A DNA stretch of 14,225 nucleotides from Chitinophagaceae bacterium (GTDB lineage: Bacteria > Bacteroidota > Bacteroidia > Chitinophagales > Chitinophagaceae). Where the stretch lies: assembly GCA_017853235.1 (NCBI GenBank), contig JAFMJX010000029.1:1-14225 (forward strand), in the 5' to 3' direction. A model generated the notes under the pieces. That model saw only the letters and a program-made list of their open reading frames with translations. It made no database searches and was not told the DNA's origin. The translations under genes and the position numbers were made by a program. Of the stretch, positions 8,034 to 14,225 are shown piece by piece; position 1 is the first letter of the stretch; every line of letters starts with the position of its first letter.

Positions 8034-8063
8034 CAAAGATAGGACCTTAGGTAATTTACACAA
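8034..8063 (-). promoter_or_regulatory. guaB promoter ending 3 bases before the start codon
   Basis: On the minus strand TTG (8063-8061), exactly 19 bases, then TATCTTTG (8041-8034) is a perfect match to the Bacteroidota promoter TTG-N19-TAnnTTTG. Only CCT separates it from ATG 8030. With the element centred near -7, transcription would start at or beside the A of the ATG, giving a leaderless message. Confidence 0.7.
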
Positions 8064-8083
8064 AATCCTTTTTTTAGACTGAT

Positions 8084-9184
8084 TTACAACCTAATATACG
8101 TGTTGCCTGCTTGTTTATGAATCATTTCTTGCATTTCTAAATGCATTAAATGGGTAGCAAGTTCGCTTGCTGAGAGCTGAAGATGATAGGATAATTGGTC
8201 GGGATGAATAGGTCCTTTTTGCTCAATTGTATTTAAAATGTTTAAAGTAATAGGGTCAAAAAGTAAAGTTAAAGGGGGAGAGGTTATTGCTTTTATTGAT
8301 AAAGGGAGTTCCCACTGCATGCATTCTAAAAAATGGGTAGGGTCATAATACATTTGTGCTACATTATTTTTAATGAGTTGTAGGCAACCTTTACTTTGAG
8401 TATCATTTAATTTTCCAGGCACTGCAAATACAGATCTATGGTAACCCGCAGCTAAGTGAGCTGTAATCATACTTCCTCCTTTTACATCTGATTCAATAAC
8501 AATCGTAGCATCCGTCATACCTGCCACAATTCTATTTCGTTTAGGAAAAAAGTAAGGAAGGGGTTTTGTACCTTTTTTGTTTTCGGTTATGAGTCCACCA
8601 TGTGACATCATATCAATTGCTAATCGACGATGCTGAGGTGGGTAGATTTGATCTAATCCGTGCGCCAATACCCCCCAAGTTGGAATTTTCATATCAAGAG
8701 CAGATTGGTGCGCCATTCCGTCTATACCCAATGCCATGCCACTAATAACGCCAATATTCAAATGAGCAAGTCCCTCTAATAATTCATGAATTATTTTTTT
8801 AGATTGAAAGGTAGATTGTCTGGTTCCAACAATACTAACTAAATATTTTTTTTGAAATTGTACATTTCCTTTGATATATAAAATGGTTGGGGCATCTTCA
8901 CATTGTGCTAAACGACTTGGGTAATGGTCCTCCATGACATTTACAATATTGATATTATGTTGGCCGGCAAATAAAACTTCTTGCTCTGCCTCATCCAGTG
9001 GCCACTCTTGCATCAGTAAAACTGAAATAGAAGGGTGAAGATGTTGAAAAGGAGTGCTGCTGTTAAAACGCTCTTTAAAAATATTTTCAGCAGAACCATA
9101 TACATCTAATAAAACTTTACGTTGTAAATCATTTATGCCAATGATATTTGAAAACGCGACATAGTATAATGCAGATTCGCTCAT
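8084..9184 (-). CDS. dprA: DNA-processing protein DprA (Smf)
   Basis: A 366-residue protein of the DprA/Smf family, which binds incoming single-stranded DNA during natural transformation and loads RecA; it is also widespread in species not known to be competent. The N-terminal SAM-like region covers about 1-80. The Rossmann-like core (about 80-290) has IVGTRQST at 118-125, SGMALGIDGMAHQSAL at 148-163, VLAHGLDQIYPPQH at 172-185, FPKRNRIVAG at 213-222 and KGGSMITA at 235-242, all family hallmarks. Residues about 305-366 form the winged-helix DprA C-terminal domain, so nothing is truncated. ATG 9184 fits the family N-terminus. It lies 55 bases downstream of the OmpA-family gene and 53 bases upstream of guaB, which has its own promoter. 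No other competence gene is seen in the window. Confidence 0.95.
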   Translation of the reverse strand: MSESALYYVAFSNIIGINDLQRKVLLDVYGSAENIFKERFNSSTPFQHLHPSISVLLMQEWPLDEAEQEVLFAGQHNINIVNVMEDHYPSRLAQCEDAPTILYIKGNVQFQKKYLVSIVGTRQSTFQSKKIIHELLEGLAHLNIGVISGMALGIDGMAHQSALDMKIPTWGVLAHGLDQIYPPQHRRLAIDMMSHGGLITENKKGTKPLPYFFPKRNRIVAGMTDATIVIESDVKGGSMITAHLAAGYHRSVFAVPGKLNDTQSKGCLQLIKNNVAQMYYDPTHFLECMQWELPLSIKAITSPPLTLLFDPITLNILNTIEQKGPIHPDQLSYHLQLSASELATHLMHLEMQEMIHKQAGNTYIRL

Positions 9185-9201
9185 GACACAAATGTCTTAT
9201 G

Positions 9202-9209
9202 AAAAAGTA
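9202..9209 (-). promoter_or_regulatory. possible -7 element of dprA
   Basis: On the minus strand TACTTTTT matches TAnnTTTG except the last base and ends 17 bases before the dprA ATG. A rival one-mismatch element, GACATTTG (9196-9189), ends 4 bases before the ATG. Neither has a clear TTG at -33, and read-through from the OmpA-family gene is also possible. Confidence 0.3.
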
Positions 9210-9239
9210 TCGCGAATGAGCGTATAAATACTGGTAATT

Positions 9240-11141
9240 TTAAAGATGAATAGTAAAACTAGTGCGTCTGTTTTGTTGACGTCCTTTTTCGGTCTCATTT
9301 GAGGCAATAGGCTTTGTATCACCATAACCAAAAGTGCTAATACGAGAGGGGCTAATTTTTTGTTTTATTAAATATTTTGCAATGGCATTTGCACGCTTTA
9401 AGGAAAGTGCTTTATTTTTTTCTGCATTGCCAGTGTTGTCGGTATGCCCTTCGATGATAATGGTTGCTTTAGGTTGCTGTATTAAATAAACTACCAATTC
9501 ATTCAATTCTTTTTCGGATCCAGGAAGAAGTTGGTCTGATTCTGAATTAAATAAAACATTTGTAAATGTTTGCGTAAAATTATTTTGAATAGGATTGAGC
9601 TCAAATACTTTATGAGCAGTGTGGTTGTCGTTAAAATCGCTATTAAAAATTTTGGCAATTATTTTTTCATGAAAAGGGCTTTGGATGCGCATAGCAATGC
9701 TGTCAAATAGAGGAAGCGCTAACACTAATTGACCTGTCGTATCAGTACCTAATTTAAAAATGACAGATTGATCGGATGCGTCTAAAATTTCAATATTGCT
9801 TGAAATGGTTTTTTTTGATTTGGAATCTTGAATTTGACCAGATAAAAACCATTTTGAATTTGCTTGAGTTTCTTTGGATAAACTTATTTTATAAATATCT
9901 AACCCTCCTCTACTGTCAGAACGATCGCTTGCTATATAGGCGTCCTTCCCATTGTTGGCTACTGCAATACTTCCTTCGTTATCAAAAGTATTAATAGGGG
10001 AACCTAAATTGATAGGCTTGGACCAAGTGCCGTCTATTTTTTTTCTGGATACATAAAAATCGGCACCCCCAAAGCCTGGCCAACCCGTGGAAGAAAAATA
10101 TAAGGTTTGGTTGTCAGAATGAATAAATGGTGTTTGCTCATCCCCCTCGGTATTTATTTGATCCCCTAAATTGGCAGCTTCTTCCCAAACCCCTTGTTCG
10201 TTTTTATAAGCTACATATAAGTCAATGCCACCATAACCACCAGGACGGTTGCTTGCAAAATATAAAGCTTTTCCGTCGGGTGAAATGCTGGGAGCACTGT
10301 CCCAATAATCGGTATTAATTTGGTAGCCTAAATTTTTTGGAGCGGACCATTTGTTATTTTTCAAAATAGATTTATAAATATCATAGCGTCCATACCCTTG
10401 TTCTGGATAGTCTGCAGCAAAATATAAAGTTTGCATGTCAGGCAAAAAACTAACACTCCCTTTTTTATCCGCATCATTGATAGAATCGGCTAATAAAACT
10501 GCTTTTGTGAAACCTTGAGGCAATAAATGACTGGTATAAAAATCCTCGCGTCTAATATTTTTTCGACGCATAAAATAAAGCACACTATCCTTGGATGAAA
10601 AATAGGGGAAATATTCTGCAGCTGAGGTATTCACGCTATCTCCAGCATTTTGAATGATGATGTCTGGATGAGATGGATGTGATAAAGCAAAATTACAAGC
10701 ATCTAAAGTTATTTTTACTTTAGACATCATACTTGAATTTGTTTTTTCATTCGCCAAATTTGTTTCAATTAATTTTTTCGCTTTTTCATAATCACCAATA
10801 CTTGCATAAGCCATTGCTTGTTTGATAAAATAAGGAGCCGTGGTGGCAGCATCTAATTTTGAAGCAATATCAAATAAAGGGATTGCTAAGTTGTATTTTT
10901 TGGTATCTAAATACACTTGAAATAAAGTAAGCAAAGGATCTATAAATTGAGGATCTTTTTGAATAGCTTCTTGTAGTAAAACAATGCACTCATTTGTTTT
11001 TTGTTCATCTAATGCTACTAATGCTTTTTGATAAATTTTTTGAGCTGGGCTGGTGTTTGTTTGTGCTACACTCCTGTTCCATATCCCTAAAAAAAGGATG
11101 ATAAAGCAACAAAAATTTCTAAAATGTGCACGATTCATCAT
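9240..11141 (-). CDS. OmpA-family outer-membrane/periplasmic protein with TPR, PD40 propeller and regulatory domains (PorE-like architecture)
   Basis: A 633-residue exported protein. Residues 1-27 are a signal peptide ending in SVAQ; there is no lipobox cysteine. TPR-like helices occupy about 30-150. Residues about 175-420 form a PD40/WD40-like beta-propeller with repeated units such as ISPDGKALYFASNRPGG (286-302) and DRSDSRGGLDIYKI (406-419). About 432-515 is a carboxypeptidase-regulatory-like beta domain. About 525-633 is an OmpA C-terminal domain with EGHTDNTG (564-571), LKRANAIAKYL (581-591) and NRRTSF (624-629), containing the Asp and Arg that bind diaminopimelate in peptidoglycan. This domain order matches PorE of the type IX secretion system, but several paralogues share it, so T9SS membership is inference. 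Two consecutive ATGs (11141, 11138) are possible starts. Confidence 0.9.
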   Translation of the reverse strand: MMNRAHFRNFCCFIILFLGIWNRSVAQTNTSPAQKIYQKALVALDEQKTNECIVLLQEAIQKDPQFIDPLLTLFQVYLDTKKYNLAIPLFDIASKLDAATTAPYFIKQAMAYASIGDYEKAKKLIETNLANEKTNSSMMSKVKITLDACNFALSHPSHPDIIIQNAGDSVNTSAAEYFPYFSSKDSVLYFMRRKNIRREDFYTSHLLPQGFTKAVLLADSINDADKKGSVSFLPDMQTLYFAADYPEQGYGRYDIYKSILKNNKWSAPKNLGYQINTDYWDSAPSISPDGKALYFASNRPGGYGGIDLYVAYKNEQGVWEEAANLGDQINTEGDEQTPFIHSDNQTLYFSSTGWPGFGGADFYVSRKKIDGTWSKPINLGSPINTFDNEGSIAVANNGKDAYIASDRSDSRGGLDIYKISLSKETQANSKWFLSGQIQDSKSKKTISSNIEILDASDQSVIFKLGTDTTGQLVLALPLFDSIAMRIQSPFHEKIIAKIFNSDFNDNHTAHKVFELNPIQNNFTQTFTNVLFNSESDQLLPGSEKELNELVVYLIQQPKATIIIEGHTDNTGNAEKNKALSLKRANAIAKYLIKQKISPSRISTFGYGDTKPIASNETEKGRQQNRRTSFTIHL

Positions 11142-11146
11142 GACAC

Positions 11147-11154
11147 CAAATTTA
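11147..11154 (-). promoter_or_regulatory. -7 element of the OmpA-family gene, 5 bases before ATG
   Basis: On the minus strand TAAATTTG is a perfect TAnnTTTG match. It ends 5 bases before the first ATG and 8 before the second. No TTG is present at the usual -33 distance (CTT instead), so the -7 element carries the call. A nearly leaderless transcript is implied. Confidence 0.45.
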
Positions 11155-11188
11155 GAGCATATTACTATAATTAAAGTAAAAAAAGGAA

Positions 11189-11797
11189 TTAAGGAACTTG
11201 AATGTATTTATGTAACTGAGCGCTCAGTTCCCAATTGGGATTTGTTTTGATATATTCAATTGTTAAAGGGGTCATTGTATCCGCTTTGTCCCATTCAGGT
11301 TGTAAATATAATTTACAATGTGTTGATACTTGTTTAGCATAAGATTCGGCCCAATCAAAATCGGAGTGATTAAAAACAACCACTTTTAATTCAGAAGCAT
11401 AGGGCAAGCAGTCAGATAAGGGAGCTTTAAATTTTTTGGGCGATAAACAAATCCAATCCCAAGAACCTGTCAAGGGACTAGACCCTGATGTTTCTAAATG
11501 TGTTTGAAAACCTGCTTCATGAAGTGCTGTAGTTAATGCATCTAAATTGTGAAGTAATGGCTCTCCACCAGTTACGATGGCAATTTTACTTGGATGATTG
11601 GATGCTGCATGTACAATATCATGAATGCTCAATGGAGGATGTTTGTTGGCATCCCAGCTGTCTTTCACATCACACCAAACACAACCCACATCACAACCTG
11701 CTAATCTTATAAAAAAAGCAGCTTTACCCTGATGATATCCTTCTCCCTGAAGAGAGTAAAACATTTCCATAACAGGATAAGTAATGGGCTGATTCAA
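11189..11797 (-). CDS. queE: 7-carboxy-7-deazaguanine synthase (radical SAM)
   Basis: QueE converts 6-carboxytetrahydropterin to 7-carboxy-7-deazaguanine, a radical-SAM step on the way to queuosine in tRNA. The protein has 202 residues, shorter than E. coli or B. subtilis QueE. MEMFYSLQGEGYHQGKAAFF covers 10-29. The cluster-binding cysteines are C35, C39 and C42 (C-x3-C-x2-C, CDVGCVWC). SAM-binding GGEP is at 77-80, LETSGS at 106-111, and the closing block SAQLHKYIQVP at 192-202. The longest start is TTG 11797, with an in-frame stop five codons upstream. ATG 11770 would give 193 residues and lose the YPV stretch just before MEMF, which I think belongs to the family, so TTG is preferred but not certain. 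It lies 64 bases after folD. No other queuosine gene is in the window. Confidence 0.93.
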   Translation of the reverse strand: MNQPITYPVMEMFYSLQGEGYHQGKAAFFIRLAGCDVGCVWCDVKDSWDANKHPPLSIHDIVHAASNHPSKIAIVTGGEPLLHNLDALTTALHEAGFQTHLETSGSSPLTGSWDWICLSPKKFKAPLSDCLPYASELKVVVFNHSDFDWAESYAKQVSTHCKLYLQPEWDKADTMTPLTIEYIKTNPNWELSAQLHKYIQVP

Positions 11798-11861
11798 TGT
11801 AATTAAAATTTAAAGTAAGTTGTAATTGAAGCGAAATTATAAAGATTGTAGAAACAAAATA

Positions 11862-12743
11862 TTAAGATAGATGAGCAGCTTCATATGCCTTCATCGTGTT
11901 TTTTAATAAACCAGCAATAGTCATTAAACCTACACCACCAGGAACAGGTGTGATAGCAGATGCGTTCACACTAGCTTCTTCATAATTCACATCTCCTTTA
12001 ATTCTAAAACCTTTTTTGGAAGTAGGATCCTCTACTCGGGTTATGCCAACGTCAATAATTACAGCGCCAGGTTTTACCATATCGCCAGTGACAAAATTTG
12101 GAGCCCCTAAAGCAGCCACTATAATATCAGCTTGTGCGCAAATGGATTTTAAATGAGTGGTATGACTATGACAAAGCGTTACAGTACAATTTCCTTGAGG
12201 AATATTACTACTTAATAAAATACTCATAGGACGTCCTACAATATTACTACGACCAATCACCACTGCGTTTTTTCCTTTAGTTGGAATATTGAAATGTTCA
12301 AGCATTAATAATATACCATAGGGAGTAGCAGGAATAAAAGTTGGAAGACCTTGAACCAGGCGTCCCACATTTGCGGGGTGAAATCCATCTACATCTTTAG
12401 AAGGGTTGATGGTTTCAATTACTTTTGCCTCATCAATATGTTTAGGTAAAGGAAGTTGTACTAAAATTCCATCCACTAAAGGATTGTTGTTGAATTCTAT
12501 TATTTTTTCTAATAAAACATTTTCGGCAATATCAGCATCTAAACGAACAAGGGTAGATTCAAATCCGGTTTCTTCACAATTTTTTACTTTGCTTGCAACA
12601 TAAGTTTCGCTGGCTCCATTATTACCAACTAATATAGCTGCTAAATGAGGAGTTCGCTTACCTGCTGTTTTTAAAGCTTGGGTTTGTGCTAAAAGAGTCG
12701 CCTTTACGGCGGCTGAGGCTATTTTTCCGTCTAATACTAACAT
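11862..12743 (-). CDS. folD: Bifunctional methylenetetrahydrofolate dehydrogenase / methenyltetrahydrofolate cyclohydrolase
   Basis: FolD oxidises 5,10-methylene-THF with NADP and hydrolyses the methenyl product to 10-formyl-THF, used in purine and fMet-tRNA synthesis. The 293 residues match the family. The N-terminal catalytic domain has SETYVASKVKNCEETG (45-60) with Y48 and the catalytic lysine K52, DGILVQLPLP (91-100), and KDVDGFHPANVGRL (116-129). The NADP domain carries VVIGRSNIVGRP (161-172). The C-terminal signature reads TPVPGGVGLMT (265-275), with Leu where the widely used pattern has Pro. ATG 12743 begins MLVLDGK, as expected. A -7 element ends 4 bases upstream, and the gene is divergent from the DUF3467 gene. 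It functionally follows GlyA. Confidence 0.97.
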   Translation of the reverse strand: MLVLDGKIASAAVKATLLAQTQALKTAGKRTPHLAAILVGNNGASETYVASKVKNCEETGFESTLVRLDADIAENVLLEKIIEFNNNPLVDGILVQLPLPKHIDEAKVIETINPSKDVDGFHPANVGRLVQGLPTFIPATPYGILLMLEHFNIPTKGKNAVVIGRSNIVGRPMSILLSSNIPQGNCTVTLCHSHTTHLKSICAQADIIVAALGAPNFVTGDMVKPGAVIIDVGITRVEDPTSKKGFRIKGDVNYEEASVNASAITPVPGGVGLMTIAGLLKNTMKAYEAAHLS

Positions 12744-12747
12744 GGTG

Positions 12748-12779
12748 CAAATTTAGTTCTTTGAAATACAGGGTTCTAA
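12748..12779 (-). promoter_or_regulatory. folD promoter, -7 element 4 bases before ATG
   Basis: On the minus strand TAAATTTG (12755-12748) is a perfect TAnnTTTG match and ends 4 bases before the folD ATG. A TTAG lies 20 bases upstream (12779-12776), a poor -33 match. As for guaB, the predicted transcript has almost no leader. The element sits in the 86-base divergent region shared with the DUF3467 gene. Confidence 0.45.
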
Positions 12780-12804
12780 TTTTTTTTTAACATTCCTTCC
12801 CCTG

Positions 12805-12812
12805 TATCTTTG
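12805..12812 (+). promoter_or_regulatory. -7 element of the DUF3467 gene
   Basis: TATCTTTG is a perfect TAnnTTTG match and ends 17 bases before ATG 12830, giving a leader of roughly 10-15 bases. The -33 region is a T-run with no clear TTG. Confidence 0.5.
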
Positions 12813-12829
12813 TTGCCTTAAAAGAAACT

Positions 12830-13138
12830 ATGGAACAAAATCCCAACCCACCCTTGAATATTGAGATTAGCGAAGAAATTGCCGAAGGTAGTTATGCTAA
12901 CTTAGCCATCATCACACATAGCAATGCCGAGTTTGTGATTGATTTTGTAAATGTAATGCCAGGAACTCCTAAAAGTAAAGTAAAATCTAGAGTGATTTTA
13001 ACGCCTATGCATGCCAAACGTTTTATGAAGGCCTTAGTTGAAAATGTGGAGCGTTATGAAGAAGCAAATGGCCCAATAGGAGATATTTCTCCAGTTGAAA
13101 TTCCTATGAATTTTGGAGGTCCAACTGCGCAAGCATAA
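12830..13138 (+). CDS. DUF3467 domain-containing small protein
   Basis: A 102-residue soluble protein with no signal peptide or membrane segment. The pattern of the DUF3467 family is clear: EGSYANLAIITHSNAEFVID begins at 19, FVNVMPGTPKSKVKSR follows at 39-54, and the helix ILTPMHAKRFMKALVENVERYEEANG covers about 56-81. The acidic/proline tail ends IPMNFGGPTAQA. The family is small, conserved in Bacteroidota and some other phyla, and has no established function that I can name. It is a single-gene unit, divergent from folD (86 bases apart) and convergent with radC (25 T-rich bases apart, no obvious hairpin). The start is fixed by the promoter and the short leader. Confidence 0.88.
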   Translation: MEQNPNPPLNIEISEEIAEGSYANLAIITHSNAEFVIDFVNVMPGTPKSKVKSRVILTPMHAKRFMKALVENVERYEEANGPIGDISPVEIPMNFGGPTAQA

Positions 13139-13163
13139 TTTTTTAATTTTTTTTAGCAAGCAA

Positions 13164-13859
13164 TTACCAATTACTATTTTGTTCAGCATAGCTGTAGTAT
13201 CCTTCGATACTTACAATTAAGTGGTCTATCAATTTGATATCAAAATAGGCGGCTCCTTTTTTAATTTTTTCAGTCAATACATCATCCATTCTACTTGGAA
13301 TAAGTTGGCCACTGGGATGGTTGTGGCAAATAATGAACCCAGTGGCTTGATGACTTAGTGCGAGCTTAAAAATGATACGGGGATCGGCCACCGTTCCTGT
13401 AATACCTCCTTCGCTTAAAATTTCCTCATGAATAATTTTGTTTGCTTGATTGAGTAAAAGCACCATGAAAAATTCCTTGTTTTCAAATTGCAATAAATAT
13501 TTTACATGTTCTGCCACATCTTTACTTTGTCTAATATTTTTTTTCTCAAAACCCTTATTCATGCGTCTCGATCCTAATTCAATAGCAGCCAAAATCCTTA
13601 CTGCCTTTACTTTTCCAATGCCATTAATTTTTAATGCTAGAATATCAGCAATGGATAATTTTGCAAGTTGTAGTAAATCATGATGGGTACTATGCAATAA
13701 TTTTCTCGCTAATTCTACTGCGTTATTTTGCACTGTGCCATGCTGTAATAAAATTGAGACAAGTTCTACGTCACTTAAATATTTTGGCCCTTTATGTAAC
13801 ATCTTGAAAATGGGTTGATCCTCTTGAGCCCAATTTTTTAAATGATGGGATATTTCCAT
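13164..13859 (-). CDS. radC: RadC family JAMM/MPN+ domain protein
   Basis: A 231-residue protein, the usual RadC length. Despite the name, a DNA-repair role is doubtful. The N-terminal part (about 1-105) contains the UPF0758 helices and a helix-hairpin-helix-like LKINGIGKVKAVRILAAIELG (76-96). The C-terminal JAMM domain carries the complete zinc signature: HNH at 179-181 followed by ten residues and D192, plus E150 in LSEGG, so metallo-hydrolase chemistry is possible. A longer reading from TTG 13919 would add 20 residues, but it runs through the promoter region. ATG 13859 gives the family N-terminus and lies 12 bases after a perfect -7 element. The gene is divergent from prs and converges on the DUF3467 gene. 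Confidence 0.93.
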   Translation of the reverse strand: MEISHHLKNWAQEDQPIFKMLHKGPKYLSDVELVSILLQHGTVQNNAVELARKLLHSTHHDLLQLAKLSIADILALKINGIGKVKAVRILAAIELGSRRMNKGFEKKNIRQSKDVAEHVKYLLQFENKEFFMVLLLNQANKIIHEEILSEGGITGTVADPRIIFKLALSHQATGFIICHNHPSGQLIPSRMDDVLTEKIKKGAAYFDIKLIDHLIVSIEGYYSYAEQNSNW

Positions 13860-13871
13860 ACTATTTTTTTT

Positions 13872-13879
13872 CAAATCTA
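13872..13879 (-). promoter_or_regulatory. radC -7 promoter element
   Basis: On the minus strand TAGATTTG is a perfect TAnnTTTG match and ends 12 bases before ATG 13859, which supports that start over the upstream TTG 13919. An imperfect palindrome (13878-13896) occupies the spacer just upstream. The -33 position falls in a T-run. Confidence 0.5.
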
Positions 13880-14000
13880 GGGTGGGAATCCCCCTAAAAA
13901 AAAGGTATAAATACTTCAAAAAAGGGAGGGATATGTGTATAAGTCATTGATTTGTTGAAAAGTACCTTTCCTTTTTTTTAAAATTTGAAATTGATAATGA

Positions 14001-14008
14001 TAACTTTG
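14001..14008 (+). promoter_or_regulatory. prs -7 promoter element
   Basis: TAACTTTG is a perfect TAnnTTTG match and ends 17 bases before ATG 14026. The nearest upstream TTGs do not sit at the canonical 19-21 base spacing. The radC-prs divergent region (13860-14025, 166 bases) otherwise shows only T- and A-runs. Confidence 0.5.
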
Positions 14009-14025
14009 AAGCATATCCTAAAAAC

Positions 14026-14225
14026 ATGAATCCGTCAGTAAAAATATTCGCAGGAACAGGCTCTCAAGCTTTAGCCGAAAAAATTGCGCAACGTTTTGGA
14101 GCGCCCATTGGGAAAATCAATATTCAAAAATTTAGTGACGGAGAATTTCAACCTATCTTTTTAGAAAGTATCCGTGGCGATTATGTTTTTTTAGTGCAAA
14201 GCACTTACGCTCCCACCGAAAATCT
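14026..14225 (+). CDS. prs: Ribose-phosphate pyrophosphokinase (PRPP synthetase), partial 5' part
   Basis: The enzyme makes PRPP from ribose-5-phosphate and ATP, feeding purine, pyrimidine, histidine, tryptophan and NAD synthesis. Only the first 66 residues are present; the gene continues past the right edge. The visible part has the family opening KIFAGTGSQALAEKIA (6-21). The hallmark FSDGE at 36-40 precedes the helix ESIRGDYVFLVQST (47-60), matching the usual ESVRG-x-DVF block. The catalytic flexible loop and the PRPP-binding motif lie beyond the window and cannot be checked. The ATG is chosen from the family N-terminus and the promoter 17 bases upstream. Confidence 0.95.
   Translation, partial: MNPSVKIFAGTGSQALAEKIAQRFGAPIGKINIQKFSDGEFQPIFLESIRGDYVFLVQSTYAPTEN

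Noticed and set aside
8031..8063. Extra 11 N-terminal codons of guaB from TTG 8063
   Set aside because: The TTG is the -33 element and the region contains the -7 element; the added residues do not resemble IMPDH.
9185..9196. GACA-TTTG-TGTC hairpin next to the dprA start codon
   Set aside because: A 4-base stem is too short to support a regulatory claim on its own.
13860..13919. Extra 20 N-terminal codons of radC from TTG 13919
   Set aside because: The stretch contains the TAGATTTG promoter element and gives residues not typical of RadC; ATG 13859 gives the normal length.
13918..13979. Long-range pairing of an A-run plus GG with CC plus a T-run between radC and prs
   Set aside because: The arms are homopolymer-like and about 43 bases apart; no specific structure is supported.

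Overview
The window is AT-rich bacterial chromosome and looks like an ordinary housekeeping stretch from a member of the Bacteroidota, most likely the Chitinophagaceae or relatives. The evidence is the gene families (DUF4293, DUF3467, DUF4105, a TPR/PD40/OmpA protein with PorE-like architecture), the lack of Shine-Dalgarno sequences, and repeated TAnnTTTG -7 promoter elements ahead of genes. I see no rRNA, tRNA, CRISPR array, insertion sequence, prophage or integration site. No gap between genes exceeds 177 bases.

Layout. Positions 1-1668 (minus strand) hold the start of a DUF4293 membrane protein, cut by the window edge, and glyA. A clear intrinsic terminator separates them. A divergent promoter region (1669-1845) leads to a plus-strand pair: a sugar-nucleotidyltransferase with a beta-helix tail, then a FabK/nitronate-monooxygenase-type flavoprotein. 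From 3821 to 12743 eight genes run on the minus strand. In transcription order they are folD, queE, the OmpA-family protein, dprA, guaB, the DUF4105 membrane protein, an alpha/beta hydrolase and an SDR oxidoreductase. The last four are tightly packed (gaps of 9 and 9 bases, one 11-base overlap) and look like one operon driven by the guaB promoter. A small DUF3467 gene lies divergent to folD. It converges on radC, which is divergent to prs; prs runs off the right edge.

Functional themes. GlyA and FolD supply and interconvert one-carbon folates; Prs makes PRPP and GuaB commits IMP to guanine nucleotides. One-carbon and purine metabolism therefore recur across separate transcription units. DprA and RadC are DNA-processing proteins, QueE makes a 7-deazaguanine precursor from GTP-derived material, and the OmpA-family protein belongs to the envelope.

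The most interesting signal is in the promoters, not in a new gene system. The guaB promoter is a textbook TTG-N19-TATCTTTG that ends only 3 bases before ATG. Equivalent elements end 4-5 bases before folD and ompA, whereas other genes here have 12-20 bases. This suggests a subset of leaderless or nearly leaderless mRNAs. I found no convincing novel multi-gene system.
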